From Actinomadura cremea (GTDB lineage Bacteria > Actinomycetota > Actinomycetes > Streptosporangiales > Streptosporangiaceae): DNA of 64,000 nt. The stretch covers positions 62,001 to 126,000 of the forward strand of contig NZ_BMRF01000012.1 of NCBI RefSeq assembly GCF_014648495.1, in the 5' to 3' direction. Position 1 is the stretch's first letter. Every line of letters starts with the position of its first letter. The translations under genes were made by a program, and so were the position numbers. Shown piece by piece: positions 51,458-62,129 of the stretch. A model generated the notes under the pieces. The model was not told the DNA's origin and did no database searches. It was given only the letters and a program-made list of their open reading frames with translations.

Positions 51458-54073
51458 TCACTTCCAGGTCCAGCCGGTGCCGTCCGGGGAGCGGACGATC
51501 TCGCGCCTGTCGCGCGGCGGGCGCGGACGCCTCGGCGGCGGGGGCCCGTCCGCCCACGGGGCCCACGGCGCGGACCGTCCGTCCGGACGTCCGGTCCCGT
51601 TCGGCGGGGCGGCCCCGTCCGGCGGGACGGGGGCGGGTGCGGGGACCGGCGGCGCGGCGGCGGCCGGCTTGCGGGCCCGCTTCGGCTTCGCGGCCGGGGC
51701 GGGCTTCTCCCAGTGCATGGTGTACGGGACGGGCTGTTCCTTCGGCAGCGGCGGCGCGACGCCGACGGGGGCGGCGGCCAGCGGGGAGCCGCTGCTCTCG
51801 CGCAGGTCCATGTGCGCGTGCAGGCCCCGCAGCGGCTTCGGCAGCCACCAGTTCGCGGAGCCCATGAACCGCATCGTGGCCGGGACGAGCAGCGACCGCA
51901 CGAGCAGCGCGTCCACGACGACGGCGACGAACATGCCGACGCCGATCAGCTTCACGACCGTGATCCCGGCGAACGCGAACGCGGCGATGACCACGAGGAA
52001 CAGCAGTGCCGCGCTGGTGATGATGCTCCCGGTGTGCTGCATGCCGGACGCGACGGCGGTGCGGTTGTCGTGCGTGAGGTCCCACTCCTCGCGGATGCGG
52101 CTGAGCAGGAACACCTCGTAGTCCATGGACAGCCCGAACACGACCGCGAGGATCAGGATCATGCTGGTCGCCTCGACGCCGCCGGTCGGAGTGAAGCCCA
52201 GCAGCCCGGCCAGGTGCCCGTACTGGAAGCCCCACACGATCGCGCCGAACGAGGCGCCGATCGACAGGACGTTCATCACGATCGCCTTCAGCGGCAGCAC
52301 GATCGACCCGAAGAACATGAACAGCAGGACGAACGTGGCCACCCCGACGGCGACCCCCATCTTCGGCAGCGACTCCATCAGGCTGTCCATCAGGTCCATC
52401 TGCGCGGCCGTGCTGCCCCCGACGTCGATGTGCATCGGGTAGCCGTCCTTGGTCAGATGCATCGACCGCATCGTCTTGACCAGTTCCTGGGCCTGCTCGT
52501 CCATCGGTTCGTACTTGTGCGTGACGGAGATCCGCACGCCCCCGTACGTCCCCGAGTAGCCGGTGAACTCGGAGGAGACGACGCCCGGCAGTTCCTCGAG
52601 CTCCTTGCGGAAGTCGTCCAGGTAGGGCGGGATCGGGTCGCCCTCGGACGGCGACCAGTTGCTCGGGATGAGGTCCCCGGAGACGACCACGTCGATCGGC
52701 TCGGCGGACCCGTTCGGGAACTCCGCCTTGATCGTCTCGACGACCTCGCGGGTCGGGCTCTCCTTCGGCAGGACGCGCGCGTCGATGCTGCCGAACTGGA
52801 CGTTCAGGAACGGCTGGAACATCACGGCCAGGACGACGAGCACCACCGCGAAGTAGGGCAGCGGGTGCTTCATGACGCTGTGCCCGAGCCGGAACCAGAA
52901 GCCGCTGTCCGGGTCGCGCTGCGCGCGCTTGGCGGACGGGCGGCGCCACGGCATCCGGCCGCCCTCGACGCGCGTGCCGAGCAGCGCGAGCAGCGTCGGA
53001 AGCAGGACCGTCGCGCCGAACACCGCGACCATGACGGTCGCGATGCCCGCCAGGCCGATCGTCCGCAGGAACATCTGCGGGAACAGCAGCAGCCCGGCGA
53101 GCGCGGCCGACACCGTCACGCCCGACACCATGATCGTGCGTCCGGCCGTGGCCATCGTCCCGGCCAGGGCCGCCTCGCGGATCGGGCGCAGCGCCTTCTT
53201 GTACTCCTTCTTCGCGGCCTTGCGCGCCCGCCTGCCCTTTTCCCTCTTCCACGGCTTGCCCGGCGGAATGTCCGCTGTCGCCATTCCGCGTTGGAGTTCC
53301 TCACGGAACCGGCTGATGATGAACAGCGAGTAGTCGATGCCGAGGCCGACGCCCATCATCGTGACGACCTCGAGCGCGAACGACGTCACGTCCGTCATGT
53401 ACGTCACCGCGTGCAGGACCGCGAAGCCGCCGACCATCGAGAACACCGCGACGCCGATCGGCAGCATCGCCGCGACCATCGCGCCGAACAGGATGACCAG
53501 CAGGATGAGCAGCGGCCCCGCCGTGATCAGCTCCGCGCGGACGATGTCGTTGACGACCTGCGCCCCGAACTCCTGCCCCAGCGGCACGCTGCCGCCGAGC
53601 TGCGCCTCCAGGCCCGGCGCCGCCACCCGCTCCTTGATCAGCTCGTAGTTCTCGAGCTTCTCCGCGCCGGTGTCGCCCGCCAGCTTCACCGCGACGAACG
53701 TCTTGCGCCCGTCCTGCGACGCGAACGACTCGGCGGCCTCCCCGTTCAGCGCCCAGTACGAGATGATCTCGCTGACCTGCGCCTCCGGCAGCCGCGCGAC
53801 CGTCGTCAGGACGCTCGCCATGTACTCCGGGTCGTCCACCGTCATGGTGTCGCTGGAGTACAGGACGATGACGTCGGGGTTCGTGCTGCCGAAGTACGTC
53901 GCGCCGAGTTCGGCGACGAGCGTCGAGGACGCGTCCGGGTCCTCGAAGCCGCCCTCCTTGAACTTGCCGAGCACGCCGATGCCCCAGGCGCCGGCGGCGC
54001 CGGTGAACAGCAGGATCAGGACGAGACTGACCCAGCGCCGCCGGTGGATGAGCCGCCCCAGCCCCGCAAGCAT
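51458..54073 (-). CDS. MmpL-family RND transporter
   Basis: An 871-residue lipid exporter with two repeats of one plus five helices and two large outer loops. The proton-relay Asp-Tyr pairs are visible in both halves: GLGIDYSLFIISRFREE and GLSMDYEVFLLSRIREEW. Its first domain ends in the basic linker KREKGRRARKAAKKEYKKA. The C-terminal tail of about 120 residues is Pro/Ala-rich and basic. In mycobacteria MmpL proteins move PKS-derived lipids (MmpL3 trehalose monomycolate, MmpL7 PDIM). It follows the FAAL gene by 30 bp, with AGGAGG before its ATG. Confidence 0.93.
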   Translation of the reverse strand: MLAGLGRLIHRRRWVSLVLILLFTGAAGAWGIGVLGKFKEGGFEDPDASSTLVAELGATYFGSTNPDVIVLYSSDTMTVDDPEYMASVLTTVARLPEAQVSEIISYWALNGEAAESFASQDGRKTFVAVKLAGDTGAEKLENYELIKERVAAPGLEAQLGGSVPLGQEFGAQVVNDIVRAELITAGPLLILLVILFGAMVAAMLPIGVAVFSMVGGFAVLHAVTYMTDVTSFALEVVTMMGVGLGIDYSLFIISRFREELQRGMATADIPPGKPWKREKGRRARKAAKKEYKKALRPIREAALAGTMATAGRTIMVSGVTVSAALAGLLLFPQMFLRTIGLAGIATVMVAVFGATVLLPTLLALLGTRVEGGRMPWRRPSAKRAQRDPDSGFWFRLGHSVMKHPLPYFAVVLVVLAVMFQPFLNVQFGSIDARVLPKESPTREVVETIKAEFPNGSAEPIDVVVSGDLIPSNWSPSEGDPIPPYLDDFRKELEELPGVVSSEFTGYSGTYGGVRISVTHKYEPMDEQAQELVKTMRSMHLTKDGYPMHIDVGGSTAAQMDLMDSLMESLPKMGVAVGVATFVLLFMFFGSIVLPLKAIVMNVLSIGASFGAIVWGFQYGHLAGLLGFTPTGGVEATSMILILAVVFGLSMDYEVFLLSRIREEWDLTHDNRTAVASGMQHTGSIITSAALLFLVVIAAFAFAGITVVKLIGVGMFVAVVVDALLVRSLLVPATMRFMGSANWWLPKPLRGLHAHMDLRESSGSPLAAAPVGVAPPLPKEQPVPYTMHWEKPAPAAKPKRARKPAAAAPPVPAPAPVPPDGAAPPNGTGRPDGRSAPWAPWADGPPPPRRPRPPRDRREIVRSPDGTGWTWK

Positions 54074-54103
54074 GGTCCTCCTGAGATGTGTCGGTCCGCC
54101 GCG

Positions 54104-55900
54104 CTACTTCCGCGCCGCGAGCTTCGTCGCGGTCGTCGGGAGCCCGCCGTCAAGGTAGCGCTGCCGGGTCGCCGCGCGCGCGATCTTCCCGCTGGACGTC
54201 CGCGACACGCCGCCCGGCTCGATCAGCACGAACTCGTGCACGCTCATCTCGTGCTCGACGTTCACCGCCGCGCGCACCGCCGCCTCCACCTCCTCGAGGT
54301 CGAGCCGGCCCAGCGGCACCCGCCGGTTCCGTTCGGCGACGACCACCAGCCGCTCCGTCTCCGCGCCCGTCAGCGCGAACGCCGCGACGTGGTCCGGACG
54401 GACGGCCTGGTGCGCCTCCTGCGCGGTGACCTCGATGTCCTGCGGGTAGTGGTTGCGGCCGTCCACGATGATCAGGTCCTTGATGCGGCCCGTCACGTAC
54501 AGCTCGCCCTCGTGGATCACGCCGTAGTCGCCGGTCTTCATCCACGGCCCCGCCGGAAGCCCACCGGGCTCGGCCAGCTCGCCGCCGAACGTCTCCTGGC
54601 TCCGCTCGGAGTTGCGCCAGTACCCGGGCGCGGTGTTCGGGCCGTGCACCCAGATCTCCCCGACCCGCCCGTCCGGCTGCTCCAGCCGCGTCTCCGGGTC
54701 GACGATCGCGACGAACTGCCCGCACGGGCGCCCGCAGGAGACCAGCGTGCTCGTCCGGTCGCCGCCCGAGTCGTCCAGCCGCAGGACGCCGCCCGTCAGC
54801 GCCTCCCGGTCGACGCCGATCGTCCGCGGCGGGGCGTCGTCCGCCGCCGCCGTCACGAACACCGTCGCCTCGGCCAGCCCGTACCCCGGCGCCTGCGCGC
54901 CCGGCCGCAGCCCGGCGGGCGCCAGCGCGTCCGCGAACATCGCCAGCGTGGACGTCCGGATCGGCTCCGCGCCGTTCAGGCACGTCGTCAGCCCCGACAG
55001 GTCCAGTCCCGCGATCTTCTCCGGCTTCGCCGCCGTCGCCGCGTACTCGTACGCGAAGTTCGGGCCCGCCGTGTACACGTTCTTGCCCGGCCGCTCCGCG
55101 ATCATCTGCAGCCAGCGCAGCGGGTTCATGATGAACGACACCGGATCGGTGAAGATCGCGTGGTCGCCCCGCACCAGCGGCAGCGCCATCGTCGCGATCA
55201 GGCCCATGTCGTGGAACAGCGGCAGCCAGCTCACCAGCTCCGGGTCCGGCTTCTCGGGCGCCCAGCCGGCCCACAGCTGCATCGCGTTCGCCGTCACGTT
55301 GCCGTGCGTGATCTCCACGCCCGCGGGCCGCCGGGTCGAACCCGACGTGTACTGCAGGTACGCGAGATCGTCGAAGCCGAACGGCTCGTCCGTCCAGCCC
55401 TCGCCGAGCGCGGGATCGACCTCCTCGGCGAACACGATCTCGCGCGGCTGCGGGACGTCGTGGTCGGCGAGGAACTTCTCCACGTGCGGCAGCGCGTTCC
55501 GCGACGTGACGATCACCGCCGGCTCCGCGTCGGCGTACGCGCCGATCAGCCGGTCCGCGTGTCCCGGCAGGTCGGGCGAGAACAGCGGCACCGCCACCAC
55601 GTGCGCGTACATCGCCCCGAGCATCGTCATCATGTAGTCGAGGGTCTGCGGCAGCAGCAGCGCCGCGCGGTCCCCCGGCTCCGCGACCTGCCGGAGACGC
55701 ACCGCCAGCGCGCGCGCCCGCCGGTCCGTCTCGGCCCAGTCGTAGGTGATGTGCAGGCCGGACGGGTCCAGCGAGTAGTCCACGAACGTGAAGGCGGGGG
55801 CGTCCGGCTTCTCTCTCGCCCACCTCGCGATCCGCTCGATCAGCGGGGTGCGCCCGGCACCGCCGGGCAGGAGTTCGGGGAGCAGCGAGCCCAGTGCCAT
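54104..55900 (-). CDS. Fatty acyl-AMP ligase (FadD32-like)
   Basis: A 598-residue adenylate-forming enzyme of the FAAL group. It activates a fatty acid as acyl-AMP and passes it to an ACP instead of CoA. Visible are the P-loop YTSGSTRRPAGVEITHGN, SWLPLFHDMGLI, the FAAL-type PGYGLAEATVFV, MKTGDYGVIHEGELYVTGRIKDLIIVDGRNHYPQDIE and the C-terminal Lys (SRTSSGKIAR). The HDMGL and NHYPQDIE blocks are characteristic of FAALs such as FadD32. The natural acceptor is probably the N-terminal ACP of the neighbouring PKS. It is first gene of the FAAL-MmpL unit, with the cluster operator 170 bp upstream. Confidence 0.95.
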   Translation of the reverse strand: MALGSLLPELLPGGAGRTPLIERIARWAREKPDAPAFTFVDYSLDPSGLHITYDWAETDRRARALAVRLRQVAEPGDRAALLLPQTLDYMMTMLGAMYAHVVAVPLFSPDLPGHADRLIGAYADAEPAVIVTSRNALPHVEKFLADHDVPQPREIVFAEEVDPALGEGWTDEPFGFDDLAYLQYTSGSTRRPAGVEITHGNVTANAMQLWAGWAPEKPDPELVSWLPLFHDMGLIATMALPLVRGDHAIFTDPVSFIMNPLRWLQMIAERPGKNVYTAGPNFAYEYAATAAKPEKIAGLDLSGLTTCLNGAEPIRTSTLAMFADALAPAGLRPGAQAPGYGLAEATVFVTAAADDAPPRTIGVDREALTGGVLRLDDSGGDRTSTLVSCGRPCGQFVAIVDPETRLEQPDGRVGEIWVHGPNTAPGYWRNSERSQETFGGELAEPGGLPAGPWMKTGDYGVIHEGELYVTGRIKDLIIVDGRNHYPQDIEVTAQEAHQAVRPDHVAAFALTGAETERLVVVAERNRRVPLGRLDLEEVEAAVRAAVNVEHEMSVHEFVLIEPGGVSRTSSGKIARAATRQRYLDGGLPTTATKLAARK

Positions 55901-56131
55901 GGAAAGTCTCCCGGGGGGACGGGCCGGGCGGGCCGCAAGAGCTGGGCGCCGCCCGCGGGGGTGGGCCCGGACGGCCGAGTGCGGGGCGTCCGGCTACCGG
56001 CGAATGATCGTGAAGCTACCCGATGGTAGGCACCGCGCGATATTAGCCGCCGGGCACATTGGCGAACGCCCCCTTTGTCACCGCGATGACAAAGGGGAAC
56101 ATTCGATCACCCACCGTGCCCGGCGGATCGA
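55901..56131 (-). promoter_or_regulatory. FAAL upstream region
   Basis: 231 bp without a gene. It contains CTACC-CGAT-GGTAG (56016-56029) and, farther out, the second cluster operator (56070-56097). No ORF seen. Confidence 0.6.
56070..56097. promoter_or_regulatory. Cluster operator, copy 2
   Basis: Arms CCCCTTTGTCA (56070-56080) and TGACAAAGGGG (56087-56097) around CCGCGA. The inner 18 bp, TTGTCA-N6-TGACAA, match copy 1 at 47834-47851; the arms here are longer. Confidence 0.78.
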
Positions 56132-56374
56132 TCAGCGCGAGAAGATCTGCTCCATGATCCCCCGGCGATGCCGCCCCTGGTACGTCGTGTCCGGGTTCTC
56201 CCCGTCCGGCAGTTCCGCAAGGTAACGGCTCTCGGCGTCGATCAACTGCTCCAGTTCGCCCCGATCGAGGAACACGCCCTCACATCCCGGGCATTCCTCG
56301 ATCACGACCCCGTGGCGTTCGTGAGTGTCGAGCCTCGTCGCGCACTTCGGGCACTGCATCGTCGCATCCGACAT
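56132..56374 (-). CDS. Small zinc-ribbon (zf-TFIIB-like) protein
   Basis: An 80-residue protein with the zf-TFIIB pattern: CPKCATRLDTHERHGVVIEECPGCEGVFLDRGELEQL. The two CPxC knuckles would bind one zinc. The rest is a short charged tail (YQGRHRRGIMEQIFSR). Such proteins are common in actinobacteria and have no assigned role. It ends 35 bp from the cluster operator and does not belong obviously to the lipid cluster. Confidence 0.85.
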   Translation of the reverse strand: MSDATMQCPKCATRLDTHERHGVVIEECPGCEGVFLDRGELEQLIDAESRYLAELPDGENPDTTYQGRHRRGIMEQIFSR

Positions 56375-56475
56375 ACCGGATCCCCTGTCCGTTAAGACGG
56401 TGTTGGCCGTCAGCGGGCCAGCTTATGACGCCATCACCGTTTCGGCACGACCAGGTTCATCGCACGGACGCCCCC

Positions 56476-58413
<1,938 letters not shown>

Positions 58414-58586
58414 CGGTCCCCCCTCTCGCTCGTTCTTCGGCTCCCGGGGGGGCGGCGGCACGGCGCCGGGCGTAGAGGGTTATTGCCAGGAGTAGCGTGC
58501 TTCACTCCCGTCCGGGATCATCTTTCGCACGCCGAAATAGAGTTTCCGTAGAATGGTCGGGTTCAGCGAGGGAGAGGAGACACCGG

Positions 58587-59336
58587 GTGGCGGAGTCCGT
58601 GCGGTCGCTGGAGCGCGCGTTCGAGTTGCTGGAGCATCTGGCGGACGCGGGCGGCGAGATGGCGCTGTCGGAGCTGACCGAGGTGTCCGGGCTGCCGATG
58701 CCGACGATCTACCGGCTGATGCGGACGCTCGTCAACCGGGGGTACGTGCGCCAGGAGCCGTCGAAGCGGTACGCGCTGGGCCCGCGGCTGATCCGGCTCG
58801 GGGAGGGCGCGGGCCGGCTGCTGGGCTCGTGGGCGGGTCCGGTGCTGTCGCGGCTGGTGGACGAGGTGGGGGAGACGGCGAACATGGCGGTCCTGGAGGG
58901 GGACGAGGCCGTGTACGTCGCGCAGGTGCCGTCGCGGCACTCGATGCGGATGTTCACCGAGGTCGGGCGGCGGGTGCACCCGCACTGCACGGGCGTCGGG
59001 AAGGCGCTGCTGTCGCAGCTGCCGGAGCGCAGGGTGCGCGAGATCCTCGGACGGACGGGCATGGCCGCGCACACGCCGAACACGTTCACCGACGCCGACG
59101 CGCTGGTGGCCGAGCTCGCGCGGGTGCGGGAGCGGGGGTACGCGCTGGACGACGAGGAGCAGGAGGTCGGCGTGCGGTGCGTCGCGGTGCCGCTGCGGGG
59201 CGCCCCCGCGTTGACGGCGCTGTCGGTCTCGGGGCCGTCCGGGCGGCTGACCCGCGAGACCGTGCCCGACGTCGTGCCGATCATGCTGGACGCCGCGGCG
59301 GGGTTCGCGAAGGAGCTCGGCGCCCCGGAGTCCTAG
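58587..59336 (+). CDS. IclR-family regulator
   Basis: A 249-residue regulator. Winged HTH: SVRSLERAFELLEHLADAGGEMALSELTEVSGLPMPTIYRLMRTLVNRGYVRQEPSKRYALG. The effector domain carries ETANMAVLEGDEAVYVAQV, HCTGVGKALLSQLPE and GYALDDEEQEVGVRCVAVPL, typical of GylR/KipR-type members that bind small carboxylates. The GTG at 58587 follows AGGAG by 8 nt. Upstream, TTTCCGTAGAA (58540-58550) resembles IclR-type half sites. No obvious target operon adjoins. Four bases overlap the convergent DUF1232 gene. Confidence 0.92.
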   Translation: MAESVRSLERAFELLEHLADAGGEMALSELTEVSGLPMPTIYRLMRTLVNRGYVRQEPSKRYALGPRLIRLGEGAGRLLGSWAGPVLSRLVDEVGETANMAVLEGDEAVYVAQVPSRHSMRMFTEVGRRVHPHCTGVGKALLSQLPERRVREILGRTGMAAHTPNTFTDADALVAELARVRERGYALDDEEQEVGVRCVAVPLRGAPALTALSVSGPSGRLTRETVPDVVPIMLDAAAGFAKELGAPES

Positions 59337-59695
59337 TCGACGGGTTCGCCCACGACGACGCGGGGGCGTCCGCCGCGCTCCCAGGCGACGTAGTCGCCCG
59401 CGGCCTTGACGAGCGACGCGGCGAGCCAGAGCGCGACGCCCGCGTCGTCGATGAGGCCGATGCCGAGCAGCAGCTCGGGGATGGCGTCGATCGGGGACAG
59501 GATGTAGATGACGCCGAGGCCGAGCAGCCCGAGCGTCCGGTACGACATCCCCTTGTAGTCGCCGCGGAACACGGCCTTGATCATCCGGGGGACGGCGCGG
59601 GTGCGCTCCCAGAGCCCGGGGGCCTGGGGGTCGAGCGTCTCGCTGTAGATCTGCCAGGCCTGGCCGGCGGCGGCCGCACGGCGCTTTCCGTCCAC
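59333..59695 (-). CDS. DUF1232 (YkvA-like) membrane protein
   Basis: A 120-residue protein with the DUF1232 core LGVIYILSPIDAIPELLLGIGLIDDAGV: the SPIDxIP-x(7)-GxxDD signature is complete. Two hydrophobic stretches surround it. The N-terminal helix (AAAAGQAWQIYSETLD) is amphipathic. The family is widespread and of unknown function. It is convergent with the IclR gene. Confidence 0.9.
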   Translation of the reverse strand: MDGKRRAAAAGQAWQIYSETLDPQAPGLWERTRAVPRMIKAVFRGDYKGMSYRTLGLLGLGVIYILSPIDAIPELLLGIGLIDDAGVALWLAASLVKAAGDYVAWERGGRPRVVVGEPVD

Positions 59696-59968
59696 TGGCG
59701 CTCCCCTCGGGTGGCTGCGGTGCGGGCGCGCCCCCGCGGCGCCCGCGTTTACCTATGACGTGATGTCTGACGGTTTTGTTCCCCCCGTTCCGCTGTGACC
59801 CGGGCCTCACCGGATGTCCGTGACCGCCGGTGAGGTGTTCATCACTCCGGACCTCGAAGTCGGGCGATTCGCAGGCGCGTCCGGCCACGCGCTGCGAGCA
59901 TGGGATCACGGGAGGTGCGCCTACTCCCCGTCGACGCGCCCGCCGAACACCGCAGGGAGCTGACGCAG
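59696..59968. promoter_or_regulatory. Intergenic region before hydrolase
   Basis: 273 bp. The inverted repeat CCTCACCGG (59805-59813) and CCGGTGAGG (59827-59835) with a 13-bp spacer is the only structure noted; it could be an operator or hairpin. Confidence 0.45.
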
Positions 59969-60889
59969 ATGAGCGGCGATCGTCCGATCCGGCCCGTGCA
60001 CGGCACCGCCGCAGGCTGCCGGTACGTCGCACTGCCCCCGACCGCCGTCGACGCGGTCGCGTCCGGTCCGACGCGCCTGATGGTGATCTGGCCGGGCTTC
60101 GACCCGCCGCGGACGGCGGAGGCGCTGGCGGCGTCGGTGCCGCTGACCGGCGTGCCCGTGTGGCGCGCCTACCTCGACCTGCCCGCGCAGCTGCCCGGGG
60201 GCCTCGGGAGCGCGGCGATCCTCGACGACTCGGGCATCGAGCTTTACGGGGCGGCCGTCGAGCAGGCGGCGGGGCGGCTGCCGGAGGTCGTGGACGAGCT
60301 GCGGCGGGAGTTCGCGGTCCCGGACGGTCCGGTCGCGCTCGCGGGGTTCAGCACCGGCGGGGCGGCGGCGCTGCTCGCGGTGGCGCGCGGGGACGTCCCG
60401 GTCGCCGCGGCCGCCGCGGTCGCGCCGGTGGTCGCGCCGGGCCGGGCGGCGCGGGCCGTGGAGAAGCGCGCGGGCCGCGACCGGTCGTGGACCGACGCGT
60501 CCGTCGCGCTCGCCGACCGGCTCGACCTCGGCGCGCTCGCCGGCGACATCGCGGCGCGCGACGCCGAACTGCTGCTGGTGGGCGGCGCGAAGGACCGCGT
60601 CGTCCCGTCCGGCGAGCTGAACGCGCTGCGGGACGCGCTGCAGCGGCACGGCGCCGCGGCCGAGACCGTCTCGTTCCGGATGGGGCACGCGCTGGCCGCC
60701 GAGCCCGGCACCGAGGCGCGCCCGCCGATCACCGAGGCCGTCCGGGTGGACGGCGTCCTGTCCGAGTGGTTCCGCGACCGGCTCGCCGCGACGTCCGACG
60801 CGGACGCCCCGGACGTCGCGGACGCGGGGTCCGGCGACGCCCGGGGCGACGCGGTGGAGCGGCACAAGGCCGCGAGCGGCCTGAGCTAG
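59969..60889 (+). CDS. Alpha/beta-hydrolase
   Basis: A 306-residue hydrolase of unassigned substrate. The nucleophile elbow is GFSTGG, the acid is probably Asp in VGGAKDRVVPSGEL and the base His in FRMGHALAAEP, the canonical order. There is no signal peptide, so it is cytoplasmic. The ATG at 59969 follows GGAG; a 69-bp longer start at 59900 is possible. The C-terminal 35 residues are Asp/Ala-rich and probably disordered. The stop is 3 bp from the convergent RlpA-like gene. Confidence 0.83.
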   Translation: MSGDRPIRPVHGTAAGCRYVALPPTAVDAVASGPTRLMVIWPGFDPPRTAEALAASVPLTGVPVWRAYLDLPAQLPGGLGSAAILDDSGIELYGAAVEQAAGRLPEVVDELRREFAVPDGPVALAGFSTGGAAALLAVARGDVPVAAAAAVAPVVAPGRAARAVEKRAGRDRSWTDASVALADRLDLGALAGDIAARDAELLLVGGAKDRVVPSGELNALRDALQRHGAAAETVSFRMGHALAAEPGTEARPPITEAVRVDGVLSEWFRDRLAATSDADAPDVADAGSGDARGDAVERHKAASGLS

Positions 60890-60892
60890 CAG

Positions 60893-61603
60893 CTAGCCGC
60901 GCGACAGGACCTCGTAGCGGACGGAGATGACGCCGGCGGAGGTGCCGCCGATGTCCTTCATCGCCGCCTCGGACAGGTCCAGGCAGCGGCCTCCCGCGTA
61001 CGGGCCGCGGTCGTTGACGCGCACCACGACGGACTCGCCGTTGCCCTTGTTGGTCACGCGGACCTTGGAGCCGAACGGGAGCGTCTTGTGCGCCGCCGTC
61101 AGCTCGCTCGGATCGAAGCGCTCGCCGCTGGCCGTCATCTGGCCCTCGCCGTAGAAGGACGCCTTGCAGGATCCGGAGTCGAGGACCTTCTCCGAGCCGC
61201 CCGACCGGGACTCCCCGGTCTTCTCCGGTTCCGGTTCCGGTTCCGGTGGGGCGATCCGCGCCGCGACGGCGTCGGGCTCGTCGTCGTGCTTCGGAGTCCG
61301 CGCCGGCTTCTCCGGCTTCCGCGGCTTCTCCGGCGTCCCGCTCGGAGACGGACTCGCCCCGGGACTCTGCCCGCCGGGCGGCGCTGACGGTTCGGGCGGT
61401 CCGGCCTGTTCTGACGGTCCGGCCTGTTCTGACGGTTCGGCCTGCGGCAGTCCTTGCGCCGCCTGGGCCGCGCCCGCCGGGGCGCCCGCCTTGACGAACG
61501 CGAACGCGCCCGCCGTGAGGACGGCGACGGCCGCCCCGGAGATGATCAGAAGGGTGCGGATCCGCACCTCAGGTATGCATGCACGAGCACGCTTGCCACG
61601 CAC
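60893..61603 (-). CDS. RlpA-like double-psi beta-barrel wall protein
   Basis: A 236-residue secreted or membrane-anchored protein. An N-terminal helix (IRTLLIISGAAVAVLTAGAFAFV) is followed by a Pro/Glu/Lys-rich linker with a repeated AGPSEQ unit. The C-terminal domain is of the RlpA DPBB type (SCKASFYGEGQMTASGERFDPSELTAAHKTLPFGSKVRVTN, VVVRVNDRGPYAGGRCLDLSEAA). RlpA homologues bind or cleave naked glycan strands; the DRGPY motif and the active-site Asp region are intact, and the SPOR domain is absent. The GTG at 61603 follows AAGGA by 6 nt. A long leader with stable hairpins precedes it. Confidence 0.88.
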   Translation of the reverse strand: MRGKRARACIPEVRIRTLLIISGAAVAVLTAGAFAFVKAGAPAGAAQAAQGLPQAEPSEQAGPSEQAGPPEPSAPPGGQSPGASPSPSGTPEKPRKPEKPARTPKHDDEPDAVAARIAPPEPEPEPEKTGESRSGGSEKVLDSGSCKASFYGEGQMTASGERFDPSELTAAHKTLPFGSKVRVTNKGNGESVVVRVNDRGPYAGGRCLDLSEAAMKDIGGTSAGVISVRYEVLSRG

Positions 61604-61930
61604 GGGCAATCCTTTGTTCGGGGACAGGACCCCGGACGCCCGGCGGTTCGCGCCGCCGTGCTCTGGCGCGTCCGGGCGACGTCCGCGTCCCCGATCTCCG
61701 CGCCTCCCGCGGGCGTCTGCACGCCCGCGGCCCCCGTGCCGTTCTCACGGCACGTCCGCTCCACGCGGATGTGGCGTCCGGCAGGTGCGGCGGATCGAGT
61801 TCACCGGTCCCGCGACGCCGGGCCGGGCAGGTTCCCGGTCGCCGTCGTACAGGTCCGGCGCGTCACGGTTTTCACTTTGGATCTCGATGACGCCGCACAA
61901 GTCCAAGACCGTACGTTGCATCCCGCCTAG
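61604..61930 (-). promoter_or_regulatory. Structured leader upstream of the rlpA-like gene
   Basis: Over 300 bp without an ORF. On the minus strand it can form CGTGCCGT-GAGA-ACGGCACG, with a GNRA loop (61735-61754), and CCGCGGGCGT-GCAG-ACGCCCGCGG (61707-61730) side by side, with GGGAACC and GGTGAACTC upstream. Actinobacterial wall-hydrolase genes often carry c-di-AMP (ydaO) riboswitches, but the conserved CCGACAGCTAAC core was not found, so the identity is open. Confidence 0.4.
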
Positions 61931-62086
61931 ATCAAGACCAGAGGCCGATATTTGTGGGCTTTGTCACCCGCACTTTTGCCCGCAGAAGTCGATCAACTTC
62001 GCGGGGTGACCCCATTTCAAGATCGTCTTTACTCCGCATGGGGATGATGATCTCGGTCGTATCACGGACTTTCGGCGGCGGACGCG
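61931..62086. other. Intergenic, nothing recognised
   Basis: About 155 bp with moderately lower GC between the leader of the rlpA-like gene and the terminator at 62087. I see no ORF; a promoter for the minus-strand leader is likely here. Confidence 0.4.
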
Positions 62087-62120
62087 AACGGGGCGTTCCG
62101 CGCTCGCGGAACGCCCCGTT
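62087..62120. terminator. Terminator of small secreted protein gene
   Basis: Arms AACGGGGCGTTCCGCG (62087-62102) and CGCGGAACGCCCCGTT (62105-62120) form a near-perfect long hairpin 10 bp past the minus-strand stop. Confidence 0.85.
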
Positions 62121-62129
62121 GCGGTCGGT

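Noticed and set aside
50255-56029. Plus-strand open frame of about 1920 codons overlapping the glycosyltransferase, MmpL and FAAL genes
   Set aside because: It is antisense to two clear genes and out of frame in a third; Arg/His/Pro-rich with no recognisable motif.
61604-61930. Firm ydaO (c-di-AMP) riboswitch call
   Set aside because: The characteristic conserved core was not found by eye; kept only as a structured-leader candidate.
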